A DNA stretch of 64,000 bases, taken from NCBI RefSeq assembly GCF_023015625.1, contig NZ_JALKAH010000006.1, positions 1 through 64,000 of the forward strand, read 5' to 3'. The DNA comes from Yoonia sp. F2084L (GTDB lineage Bacteria > Pseudomonadota > Alphaproteobacteria > Rhodobacterales > Rhodobacteraceae). A program made the position numbers and the translations under genes. A model generated the notes under the pieces. It saw nothing but the letters and a program-made list of their open reading frames with translations, was not told the origin of the DNA and did not search any database. How positions within the stretch are numbered: the stretch's first letter is position 1; every line of letters starts with the position of its first letter. Of the stretch, positions 17,220 through 27,400 are shown in pieces.

Positions 17220-19606
17220 GACGCGGCCTTCCCAGTAATCCATTCGGTCAAAGCATCCGTCGCCAATGAGGCGCGCAACGCCTTTTCAACGCGCAGCCCT
17301 TCGGCCAGGTCGGCGTCGGTCACTTGGGTGTTGTGACTGATCAGCCCGCTTGCCTGCACACCCAGCAACCCGGCCAGTTCATGCGCCACCCGATCCGTTT
17401 CGCGCGGGTTCAACTGGGTAAACGCCAACCGCAGATGAGGCAGCAGGTCCAGAAAATGATCCTCATCAATGCTACGAATGAACGCGTCCACAACCGCCAG
17501 CAAACCATCCGCGTGCCACAACAGCGGCGGGCTGGTGTGCAAGATGCCACGCAGCACGCCAATCTGATCGGCGGTATCAAGGCTGACCCCTGTCAGTTTG
17601 CCTTCCATGACCTGCACCAGCTCTGCCGCAGGGCGCGTACCCGCCTGCACACAAACCGCCAGAATAGCCCCCAGAATAACCGGGTTGGTGGTGGCCAAAG
17701 CGACCCGATCAATCGCCGCATCCAGCAGGCTGCGATCAAGGCCAATGGCCTCGCAATCGCGCAGAATTTCGTTCATCATACGCAGGGCATCAAGGCGCTC
17801 TTGCGTATCCTCTTCGGACGTGTGGGGCAGATCATCACACAGATACACCAGCCGTCCATAAGCCGCGCCGACAATGCCCCGCAGATCAAGCGCGTCAGGC
17901 GCCCCCAAAGGACCCGAGGATTGAACGATAAACAGCAAGCGGCGCAGCGCCACAGTCACGCTCGCGAATGTTCCGTGGTTTTGAATATCGCTGCCCAATT
18001 GCACCACGAAAGGGCCCAGTTGCGCACCAAGACCCGCCAGAAGGCCACGCAACAGCATATCAACCAGTTTCGGCAGATCACGGGCATGGCCTTCGTCAAT
18101 CAATGCCGCGCGTTCGCGGTGCAAGAACACCAGACAAGCGGTCGGCAACTCATCCCCCAGAACCGCCTGATTGATCAGATGGCCTTCGGTCTGGGGCGAC
18201 CACGCGTATTGCCAATGCTCAAACAGCAGCGTGGTCTGAACGCCACTGACATAATCAGGCCCCCCGGTACGGCTTGCAAAGGGTGACCCTATCAGCCCCA
18301 TCGCGTGCAAAAACCGGGACGCAGCCAGATGGCTGTCCTTGCGCCGGATATCAAGTTTGCGGGTCCGCTGCGCACTATCGCTGATATCAAGGCGATGGGC
18401 ACGCGCGCGGCGGCGCACGTCCTCTACCAATGGCGGCGACCCAGCCGAGGCCGGCACGTCGCCCAAAAGATCCCCGCAGAGGAACGCCTGAAACCGCGTC
18501 GTCCAGATATCCTGCGCCGCCGTTTCACCTTTGATCAGCGCGGCGCGCACCCCGTCAATCAGATCATGGCGCATGGCACCGTTGCGCCCGCGCAGTGCTG
18601 CCAACCCCTTGGCCACACGCATCGCCTCGACCTGTGCAGGCAAGGACAGGTCATGCCCCTCTGCGCGCATCCGGCCCGCGAAATCCGTCAGCAGATCAAT
18701 CCCCAGATCATAGGGGGTTTCCTTGGTATGCGCGCGATCCCACAACGCCTGATAATACCCCGGCTGCGGCAGCCCGGCGGCATAACCGTTCAGCGCATCC
18801 AGCGCGCGGAACCCATAACGGATCAGGTAACACTCTGCCGTGCCAACGGGCTTTTCGGGCGTGGGCAGATCATCCAGATCACCCAACAAAGCGGGCGCAT
18901 GAAAACCACCAACAACCACAACAACCGGACCGCCAGCGGCCAGCGCTTTTTTGACCGCGCGGGCCATATAGACCTCGCGCATGGTATCGCCGGTCGCGTC
19001 GATCTGCGCTTGCGGCGTGGCCGCACGAATACCCGCACAATAAACGCCCACATCACCAAAGAAACCGCGCCAGTCAGACTGCCCCAACCGGGTTTCAAAC
19101 AGGTGATCCCACAATTCAAACCCGTCCCGGCAGCCAGTGGCGCGGGCCAAAGCCTTGACGTAGTCATTGGTGTCAAACCGCTGCTCATCCAGCAATGAAA
19201 CAGGCTCGGTCCCATCCAACTGACCGCGCATCGCCTTGGTCGCGGCAGGGGCATCAATAAACTGCATCTCCGCCCCGATGGCAGCACCGGCCTGCAAGGC
19301 AACATACTCTGGGGAGTGATCGCAAAACGGGTAATACCCGGCAACCCGCCCGCGGTCGCCCGCGTCATCCACCAACGCGACAAGGGCGACGGGTGGTTTG
19401 GTATCAGGGTCCAGCAACAGCGGAATTTGCGAGACAAAGTCGCCCGGTGCCTCAATCAACACATGCGCCGGTTTCACCTCGGCGATCAGCGCACGCAAAG
19501 CCCAAGCGCAGGCCGGCGAATGATGCCGGACCGGCACCACATAAAGACCGCGATCCGCCTGAAACAGATCGTCGCGAAGTTGGGCAAATGTCGCGCGATC
19601 AGTCAC
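17216..19606 (-). CDS. DUF5682 family protein
   Basis: The 796-residue protein starts at a GTG (19606) that overlaps the MoxR stop by eight bases; the open frame extends to 19756 but only shadows that gene. The N-terminal 300 residues contain VVPVRHHSPACAWALRALI, HVLIEAPGDF and a VYMARAVKKALAAGGPVVVVVGGFHAPALL segment. The latter resembles the nucleotide-free hydrolase-like TraB/ChaN fold (an observation by eye, not a search). The C-terminal half is helical and repeat-like. DUF5682 has no known activity; the conserved RHHSP and E..GDF motifs hint at a catalytic site. It sits in the soluble half of the operon between MoxR and VWA. Confidence 0.8.
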   Translation of the reverse strand: MTDRATFAQLRDDLFQADRGLYVVPVRHHSPACAWALRALIAEVKPAHVLIEAPGDFVSQIPLLLDPDTKPPVALVALVDDAGDRGRVAGYYPFCDHSPEYVALQAGAAIGAEMQFIDAPAATKAMRGQLDGTEPVSLLDEQRFDTNDYVKALARATGCRDGFELWDHLFETRLGQSDWRGFFGDVGVYCAGIRAATPQAQIDATGDTMREVYMARAVKKALAAGGPVVVVVGGFHAPALLGDLDDLPTPEKPVGTAECYLIRYGFRALDALNGYAAGLPQPGYYQALWDRAHTKETPYDLGIDLLTDFAGRMRAEGHDLSLPAQVEAMRVAKGLAALRGRNGAMRHDLIDGVRAALIKGETAAQDIWTTRFQAFLCGDLLGDVPASAGSPPLVEDVRRRARAHRLDISDSAQRTRKLDIRRKDSHLAASRFLHAMGLIGSPFASRTGGPDYVSGVQTTLLFEHWQYAWSPQTEGHLINQAVLGDELPTACLVFLHRERAALIDEGHARDLPKLVDMLLRGLLAGLGAQLGPFVVQLGSDIQNHGTFASVTVALRRLLFIVQSSGPLGAPDALDLRGIVGAAYGRLVYLCDDLPHTSEEDTQERLDALRMMNEILRDCEAIGLDRSLLDAAIDRVALATTNPVILGAILAVCVQAGTRPAAELVQVMEGKLTGVSLDTADQIGVLRGILHTSPPLLWHADGLLAVVDAFIRSIDEDHFLDLLPHLRLAFTQLNPRETDRVAHELAGLLGVQASGLISHNTQVTDADLAEGLRVEKALRASLATDALTEWITGKAAS

Positions 19607-20690
19607 GCATGCTTTCTTTGGCCGATTTGTAAAACGCAGCCCATGCGCGCGACCCGCGCGCACGCGGTTTGGCAATCTGATCCACATAGGCGCGCAGTTT
19701 GCGGGCATCCTCGGGATCGTCCTTGAAAACGGTCCCACCCAACTGCCGGGCCACATGCGCCGCCGTCAACGTCCCGTCATCCAGATAGGCCGCCTCCAAC
19801 GCGGCCGCATGGGTTACGTTCACGGCCTCAGCGGTTGACATCACACTGTTGGGGATCGCGACGCTGGCGCCATCGGTGGTCGTGCCGGTCCGCAAATCCC
19901 GAAACACATCCACCACCAGATCAAGCACATCAGGCGGCAGCGCCGGTGCAATCGGGCTGTCAGCCATACGCTGTGCGACCTGCCGGTTGATGAGCTCCTT
20001 TTCAAACTGTGCATCCGCAATCGGCTGCACCGTTTCAAAATTGAAGCGGCGTTTTAGCGCGCTGGACATATCATGCACACCACGGTCGCGCAGGTTGGCG
20101 GTGCCGATCAGGTTGAAACCGGGAATGGCGCGGCTTTCGACCTCTGCACCCAGTTCAGGGATCGCAATCGTCTTTTCAGACATTAGCGAAATAATGGCGT
20201 CCTGCACCTCTGGCGCGCAGCGGGTCAATTCCTCAATCCGGGCAATCTGACCATTGCGCATGGCACTCAGGATGGGGGACGCGACCAAGGCACGCTCGCT
20301 TGGCCCTTCGGCCAGCAGCAAGGCATAGTTCCAGCCATAACGCAGATGATCCTCGATAATCCCGGCTGACCCCTGCACGACCAGCTTTGATGTTCCGCTG
20401 ATCGCCGCGGCAAGCAGTTCCGACAACAGCGACTTCGCCGTCCCCGGTTCGCCCACCAGCATCAGGCCCTGATGGCCCATCAACGACACGATGCAGCGGT
20501 CCACCAGTGGATCATCACCAAAGAATTTCTGCTGCACATCCAGCGACGCATCGCCCAGAATAAACCGACGCACCGCACGCGGAGACAAACGCCAACCATT
20601 GGGTTTGGGGTCCGCATCGGCGGCCAAAAGCCGGGCGATTTCGTCACCATAGCGGACCTCGGCGGGCGCGCGTTGTATCTCATCTACCAT
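19599..20690 (-). CDS. MoxR-like AAA+ ATPase (first, DUF4132-module copy)
   Basis: The 363-residue protein is a MoxR-like AAA+ ATPase with Walker A GEPGTAKS (residues 80-87) and sensor 1 in FNLIGTANLRDRG. In the Walker B position it reads ARIEELTR instead of the usual LLADEINR, which keeps an acidic pair but loses the standard aspartate. The ATG at 20690 overlaps the DUF4132 stop (ATGGTAG). It likely powers remodelling of the VWA protein two genes downstream, as known for MoxR/VWA pairs, with DUF5682 and the DUF4132 proteins as system-specific parts. Confidence 0.88.
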   Translation of the reverse strand: MVDEIQRAPAEVRYGDEIARLLAADADPKPNGWRLSPRAVRRFILGDASLDVQQKFFGDDPLVDRCIVSLMGHQGLMLVGEPGTAKSLLSELLAAAISGTSKLVVQGSAGIIEDHLRYGWNYALLLAEGPSERALVASPILSAMRNGQIARIEELTRCAPEVQDAIISLMSEKTIAIPELGAEVESRAIPGFNLIGTANLRDRGVHDMSSALKRRFNFETVQPIADAQFEKELINRQVAQRMADSPIAPALPPDVLDLVVDVFRDLRTGTTTDGASVAIPNSVMSTAEAVNVTHAAALEAAYLDDGTLTAAHVARQLGGTVFKDDPEDARKLRAYVDQIAKPRARGSRAWAAFYKSAKESMRD

Positions 20691-23600
20691 TGTACGTTCT
20701 TTTCCCAATCAGGATCATAGCTCGCCTTGGCGGCCATCGCGTGAAAATCATTCCAGCACTCAGACAGCAAGACAGGCGGCACCTCGGACAATTTCACCTT
20801 CTGTCCATAACGGCCTTGGGCCTTTTCAAAACTCAGCGAAATCAACGCTGCATTGCGGTTTTCCTCGGGCAGATAATTACCCGTAAACTCAATCGTTGCC
20901 GTCAGCCCCACACCTTTGAAGGACTTGTGGTAGTTGTAAAACCACCCGCCATCCTCGGTCTGGCCACGTTCATAGCCCAGCTTGGTCGCGGCACCGCGCA
21001 GCGCAAAAGTCTCGGTCACCCAGCCTTTGCGATCCACGATCTCAACCGCATCCCTTTGGTCGTCAGGCAAGCGGATCAGGCTGCGGCCAAACTGGGCAAA
21101 CAGCGGTTTGACCTCATAATCCTGCAAATGTGTCGCCCATTGGTCAGCCTCTTGCGCCGACAAGGTCGCACCATGGGCCAGCCGGATGCCCGCAAAACGG
21201 CTGATATCGACATCGGCGTCTTGGGCATCGGTAAACTCGCCCTCGATGGTGGGGCGGAAATTGCCCATGAGTCTGCCATCAGCGTCCAGCCCCTGCCAGA
21301 CAACCCGCGCCACCAACCGGCGCATAATCGGGTGATCCGCCAGATCGCGCTGCCAATCGGCCAGCGGCCAGACGCGTTCACCGCAAAGCGCCTCGTAAAG
21401 CCGCGCCGTCTGCATGGTGACCACTTGCTTGAGCTCTTTCTTGGACGCGCTCAACTGCTTTTTCGCGGCTTTCGTTGCCTCATCCGTGCCGGACGACAGC
21501 GCTTTGACCACCTTGCCATCAGGATTGGTCAGCACAAAGGTCAGATCATCACCCAGTGTCGCGCGGTAGGCACTCCCCTCAACCCCGCAAGGCAGATCAA
21601 CAAAGCCATCATCATTCATCCCGGCGGCAGGAATGGTCCGGTCCGCCAGTTCATCCAGCGACCAGTTCATCGTGTCGGCCACGCGCTGCACCAGCTCGCT
21701 TGCGAATGCCTGCACGCCCTTTTGCTTCAGCCGTGTGGCCGCCGCGATCACGACCTGCAAGGACACCGGATCGCCCTTATGGGCCAGCACCTCAAGCAAG
21801 GACGACGCCTGCGATGTGCGCGATCCGTGATTGCGCAGATAGGTGCGCACCCGGTCAGCCGCGATCTGTGAGGGCACGCGGGACGCCAAAGCAAGGATGC
21901 CTTTGGTCGCCGCACCTGTGTTTTGATACTGCGACTTCATTTCGCGCTTAAGCTGCGCGTAAATCTGGTCACGGGTCATATCGGGATACCAGCGTTTATA
22001 GGACTGCTGGCGTTGGGCTATATGCTTGTCAGCATGGGCAATCGCCTCTTCGTCAGAGGGCACAACCGTGTCGTAGGTCATCCAACTGTCAAAAATCCAC
22101 TGCGAGAAACTGGCGGCACTGTCAGGGGCCAGCTGATCGAGGTAAATCTCAAACAACGCATTGCCGCCGGGTTGCTTCAGTTTGAACGCCAGATAGAGCC
22201 ACCATTTCAACACATCCGCAGGCACCGCCTTGCCATTTTTGAACTTTGCCGGTGGCATATGATCAAGTTTCAGCCATTCCAGCTTGTCAAACTTGGCTTT
22301 TTTCAACCCTGCCTCTGCTTCGCGGATCAGGGCGGCGGGGCCGACATAACTGTCCAGCGGTTCGCCCAAAGCCTCAAGTGCCGTCAGGATCGCAGCCTTC
22401 GCCAGCTCACTTTTGTCTTTCTTCAGCTGCGCTTTCAACGCCGGGATCGCCTCTGCGTTGCCGCGCGCGCCCAGCCATTCCGCAGCCCCCTTGCGGATCA
22501 CCTGACGGCTGTCTTTCAGCAAAGTAATCAGACGGTCGGTCACCTGTGGAACATCAGCCAGCAGCGCGCGCGCCTCGGCCTTGCCAGTCTTGCGCTCGCC
22601 CGTGGCGACTTCCAAGAGCGGCACAAAATACCGCATCGGCGTCTTGGGCAGCGCGGCAAGGAACCGGATCGCCATCGTCTGGCTCAATTTCCCATCAGTG
22701 TTGGCCGACACCCCCATCGCATGGTCCATCACGTCAAAATTATCCGCAATGTAAGGCCAAAGTGCTGCATCACTCAGCATTGCGGGCGCATCATAAGCAA
22801 CGCTGGCATACTCTGGCATCATCTGCCGCAACACGTCACCCTTGGCTGCCTTCCGCGTGCGACGATCACCCCATCCGCCTACAGTGATCTGAACACCCAT
22901 CTCTTGCCAAAGCGCATCAATAGCCCGCAAATCGGCATGGTCAGAGGCCAGATATTTCTGGAAATAGTCCTCAAACGGGCCGTGGCGGTAGGGGCTGATC
23001 CAGCCGGGCAGATGATAGATAGAGCGGAACCCGAAGGTCAGAGCCTGCTTCTCGGCCATCCGATCCAGCGCCTGTGCGGTCCAGCCGCCGGGATTGCTGA
23101 TCAAAAACCGTCGGACCTGTTGCTTGACGGAATCGTCCTTCAGCGTGTCGCCAAAATGGGCCTCTAACTTGCTCATGAAATTTAGCCCGAGGGTCGGTGC
23201 CTGATACCCCTTGGGATATTTCGCGTTATGCGCCTTTGTCTTTTCATTTTGCGCCGCGATCGCCTGTTTCAACTGCTTGCGATCTTCCGCAGTCAGCGTC
23301 AGCGCCGGACCATCCTGCAACGCCTGCAACGGCGGGATTTCAACACGGCTGCCGTCAATCGCGGTATAGCCCGTGGCATCATCACCCGGTTGATCGCTAT
23401 CGCCGGTCATTTCGCCCGCAGAAAAGCTGTTTTCAATCGCCGCGATGATCCGCGCCGTCTTTTCAGTCTTGAGATGGGCACGCAGGGTTTCGGTCGCGGC
23501 CTCCGTCCCCAAACCCGCCAAAATCTCAACCATCCCGGCCCGCACGCCAACGGTGCCTTTGGCTAAATGCTGGGCGGCCAATGGCGCAATGGTATCAGCA

Positions 23601-24397
23601 GACAGATTGCGCAAAACGGACACCGCCGCCGCACGCACTGATTTCGAAGGATCACCGGCAGACGCCAACACAAAATCAAGGAAAGGTTGCTGATCCGATA
23701 GCTTCCATTTGTGCAAAGCCTTCACAAAAGCCTCGCGGCCTTGTGCCGGGGATTTCGCAACACCCTTCAGCGCATCACCCGTATGCGCCAGAACCAGGGC
23801 GCGCAGGTCGATCAAATCACGATAAGGCTTGATGCTGGGGGTGCCGTATTCATTGTTGTCCCAAAACAGGGTTTCAAACAACTGCGGGATCGTGCCGTCC
23901 AAAGCCTGCGTCATCGGCACCAACTGATCCAAAGTCAGACCCTTCGGCGGGGTTTCACGGGCCACAGCCTGCCACCGTTTGCCAGGATCACAGGCCCCAA
24001 TCGCAACTTCGGTCAACAGCACGCGCAATGCAGCAGGGGTCTTGGCCGATCCCACCAACCTGTCGGACTTGGCCGTCATCGAAGCGGCCAGCACCTGCGC
24101 ATAACGCGCCAGAAGATCAGCATTGAAAGGCGCCATATCCAGAAACAACAGCTGCCGCCGCAGATGGCAATCCTCGGTGTTGTTGTAGGCGACGTAAGAC
24201 ACGCCAACCTGCAATTGCTGTCCACCGCCCGCTTGCGTCAGGGTCGACAGAACGGTTTCAGGTTCACCGCGCAGCACATATGTGACCGCTGTATCACCCA
24301 TCCCCGCCTTCACCTTATTCAGGCGGCTCAGATCATGGGTGATCAGCTTCGTGGTCGCATCACCAAACGGGTTCAGCCTGCTCAACAGTGATTTCAT
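20684..24397 (-). CDS. DUF4132 domain giant protein, copy A
   Basis: The 1237-residue protein has two HEAT-like helical repeat blocks (about residues 230-330, RAAAVSVLRNL; and 630-690, RKGAAEWLGARGNAEAIPALKAQLKKD). The family's C-terminal DUF4132 domain includes HPIMRRLVARVVWQG and LQDYEVKPLFAQFGRSL. No signal peptide or membrane segment is seen, so it should be cytoplasmic. It is a full-length paralogue of the next gene upstream, separated by 33 bases. Related proteins (for example E. coli MolR/YehI types) have no firm function. Size and repeat structure suggest a scaffold or sensor for the MoxR/VWA module. Confidence 0.82.
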   Translation of the reverse strand: MKSLLSRLNPFGDATTKLITHDLSRLNKVKAGMGDTAVTYVLRGEPETVLSTLTQAGGGQQLQVGVSYVAYNNTEDCHLRRQLLFLDMAPFNADLLARYAQVLAASMTAKSDRLVGSAKTPAALRVLLTEVAIGACDPGKRWQAVARETPPKGLTLDQLVPMTQALDGTIPQLFETLFWDNNEYGTPSIKPYRDLIDLRALVLAHTGDALKGVAKSPAQGREAFVKALHKWKLSDQQPFLDFVLASAGDPSKSVRAAAVSVLRNLSADTIAPLAAQHLAKGTVGVRAGMVEILAGLGTEAATETLRAHLKTEKTARIIAAIENSFSAGEMTGDSDQPGDDATGYTAIDGSRVEIPPLQALQDGPALTLTAEDRKQLKQAIAAQNEKTKAHNAKYPKGYQAPTLGLNFMSKLEAHFGDTLKDDSVKQQVRRFLISNPGGWTAQALDRMAEKQALTFGFRSIYHLPGWISPYRHGPFEDYFQKYLASDHADLRAIDALWQEMGVQITVGGWGDRRTRKAAKGDVLRQMMPEYASVAYDAPAMLSDAALWPYIADNFDVMDHAMGVSANTDGKLSQTMAIRFLAALPKTPMRYFVPLLEVATGERKTGKAEARALLADVPQVTDRLITLLKDSRQVIRKGAAEWLGARGNAEAIPALKAQLKKDKSELAKAAILTALEALGEPLDSYVGPAALIREAEAGLKKAKFDKLEWLKLDHMPPAKFKNGKAVPADVLKWWLYLAFKLKQPGGNALFEIYLDQLAPDSAASFSQWIFDSWMTYDTVVPSDEEAIAHADKHIAQRQQSYKRWYPDMTRDQIYAQLKREMKSQYQNTGAATKGILALASRVPSQIAADRVRTYLRNHGSRTSQASSLLEVLAHKGDPVSLQVVIAAATRLKQKGVQAFASELVQRVADTMNWSLDELADRTIPAAGMNDDGFVDLPCGVEGSAYRATLGDDLTFVLTNPDGKVVKALSSGTDEATKAAKKQLSASKKELKQVVTMQTARLYEALCGERVWPLADWQRDLADHPIMRRLVARVVWQGLDADGRLMGNFRPTIEGEFTDAQDADVDISRFAGIRLAHGATLSAQEADQWATHLQDYEVKPLFAQFGRSLIRLPDDQRDAVEIVDRKGWVTETFALRGAATKLGYERGQTEDGGWFYNYHKSFKGVGLTATIEFTGNYLPEENRNAALISLSFEKAQGRYGQKVKLSEVPPVLLSECWNDFHAMAAKASYDPDWEKNVQW

Positions 24398-24430
24398 CTC
24401 ACATCCGATCTGCTTTTGAAGCGCTGCAAC

Positions 24431-27400
24431 CTAGTACAGTCCTTTACTTTCCCAATCTGCGTCAAAGGCCCCGGATTTCGCGATCTCATGCAGATCGTTC
24501 CAGACCTCTGACAGCAAGAGCGGGGGTACCTTGGCAAGCGTCAAAGCACGCGATGCGCCACCGTCATTCATCTGGGTGAATTGCATGTGTTTGATCGCCG
24601 CGGGAATGTCCTCTTCTGATACGTAGCTACCTGTGAAATACAAATCAGCCCAAATTTGGGCACCGCGGAACTCCTTGCGGTAAGCATCAAAGCCACCACC
24701 ATCGCCAATCGGCGCGCGGTCATAGCCCGCCTTCTTGGCCGCCGCACGCAGCTTGAACGTCGTCATCATCCAGCCTTCGCGGTCGGTCAGTCGTGTGTCG
24801 TTCTTTTGTATATCAGTCAAAGCACGCACCGGACGGGACACTTGGGCAAACAATGGTTTGACCTCAAAGTCCTTGAGGTGATCCAACCAAGCCTGTCGAT
24901 CTTCATCCGGCAGATTGGCGGTATGGGCCACGTCGATCTTGGCTATGCCCGCCATATCAACATCATCCCCAGCGGCATCCAGAACCTCGCCTTCCGGGGT
25001 CAGGCGCAGGCCGGTGATCAGGTCACCGTTCGCGTCCAATCCGCGCCAGATCACCCGTTCAATCAACCGCTGCATGATCGGGTGATGCGTCAGATCATCC
25101 TGCCAGGTCTGGCGATCCCAGCTGCGCCCGCTGACCATCGCGTCATAAAGTCGGGCCTGTTGCTGGGCTTGCGCGGTCTTGATCGTCTTTTTCGCCGCAC
25201 TCAGCAGTGCCTTGGCTTCTTTGGTGTTGGCATCCGTGCCAGCGGGGATGGATTTCACTTCCTTGCCTTGCGGATTGAATAGCTTGACACTTAGATCGCT
25301 GGCCAGACGCGCGACATAAGGTTTGGCGTCCTCGCCAACCTCCAGCAGCATGGTGCCGTCATCCTCAAACCCGCCGGTAGGCACCGACCGGTCAGCCAGT
25401 TCGTCCTGCGTCCAGCCGCGCGCTTCGGCCAGATCGGCCACCAGTTGTTCGGCCAGTTCGCGCACGCTGCGTTGCTTGAACCGGGTGGCTGTCGCGACCA
25501 GCACCTGCACCGCATCCTGACTGCCCATCCCATAAAGCGTCTCGACCATTGCTTTGGCCTGCGACACGCGCTTGCCGTGTTGCTTGAGATAGCGGGCAAT
25601 TGCAGGGCCAGCGGTGGACGGGGTCGCACGATGGGTCAGCGCAAGGATGCCCTTACTATCCGCACCCGAATTGGGATAGCCCGACGCCATGCTGCGCAAA
25701 TAGATCTCGGTGATCTGTTCCAGCGAATAGCCGACATGCGCCATCCAACTACTTTTTGACGCAATGTCGCGTTTCGCCCGCTCTTCAGCCTTGGCGCGGG
25801 CCGCAGGCCCAACAGGCCTGTCGGTGTCATAGCCAATCCAGCTGTTCAAAACCCAGTCGGCCACAGCCGTCACGCTGTCCGGTGTCATCTGATCAAAGTA
25901 CAACCCAAAAAGCGGCGATCCCAGCGGCGACTTCAGCTTCAGCGCCAGACGCAACCACGCATCCAGAATAACAGGATCAGCCGCAGACCCGTCTGCCCAT
26001 TGCAGGCGCGGTGCGGTGGACTGTTCCAACCAGGAAAGCTTTGCATCAGGCAGCTTGCCCACAAAGGTCTTGGCCTCTTTCATCAAGGCATCGCGGCCCA
26101 GATAGGGCGTCGTATCACCGCCCAGCCGGGCCACGGCTGAAATCAGATCAGCACGGGCGAGTTCCGATTTTTCGGTCTTCAGCCGCTTGACCAAAGCAGG
26201 CAGGGCCGCTTTCGCACCGCGATCCGCCAAAAAGCGTGCAGCATTGGCACGCACAGCCTGACGCTTATCGGCCAAAATCGCGATCAACTGGTCATCAATG
26301 CCGGGGGCATCCGCCAGCAACTTTTGGGCCGGATCACGCAGGCGGGCCCGGTCGTCGATGGCCACAAACAGCAAAGGCTGGACCAAATCAGCGGGCAAAG
26401 AGGGGAAGTCAGCAATGACCTCAAGCGCGCACTGCGCCATGCGCAAATCAGTGCCACGCGGAGGAAGGGCTGCAATCAGTATCGGCAGATGATCCGCCGC
26501 AATCTGCCATACGCCCGGCACGAAACCGCGGCCGCCATGGTACCGCCGGGTCGAGATGACGTGCCTGACATAACCCGCTTCGAAATGCTCCGGCTTACGT
26601 TCGCCAGCCGGTGTGCTGTATTCAAAACCGACCTTGTTCTGTTTCGCAATCTTGACGACCTGCGCGAAACTGAGGCGGCCATCGGCAATCGCACCCCGTA
26701 CATAATTTGAAAACGGATCATGCTGCCATTCAAGAACACCCGAAAGGCTTCCTCCGTTTTTGCAAGCCAAATCAATGACACGGCGTAAGGGAATTTGGTC
26801 AAGGGCGGCGTCAATGATCGGGCTTACAATGTCGGCATAGCGATTCGCTATCCGTGGCACAGACCAGCGAACATCTGGCGCATCATGGACAACAGGTGTG
26901 TTCAACAACTCTTGCCAATGCGGGCCAATCGGTTCCACGACACTCTTTTGCGGCTCTTTGGTTTTCTTACCGTGCTTGATCCAAACTAAGCGTTGCCGCT
27001 CGTAATTGTCCTCGGCGGTCTGCCGCATCTTGGCGTCCACCGCGCTGAACTGCGCAAGAAAGCTGTCATCCAGCGGGCTGCTGCCATCATCGACGAGCGG
27101 CACATCAGGCGGCAACGGCACATGGGCGCCGCTGGCATCAATATAACCGCTCTCAACGGTCGGCGCTTCTGTCTTGGGGGCACCAACAAACAGTTCCAGC
27201 GTGGTCAGGACAGATTGCGATTTCTCATGCTCTTTATGGGCGGCAAGGGCGTCCAACGCCGCAGGGCTACCCACCGTACCAAGGGCCTCGACAGCGAAAT
27301 GCCGCGCCGTCGCTGTCTTCGCCGCCAGCATCTCTATGGCCAGCGCGGTGACTGCCGCGCCATCATGCTTGGGCAACAAAGCTGCCGCGTTCTTGCGCAA

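Noticed and set aside
21923..23167. 414-residue plus-strand open frame inside DUF4132 copy A
   Set aside because: It is a shadow of the opposite strand. The minus strand codes for a full-length protein with a paralogue next to it.
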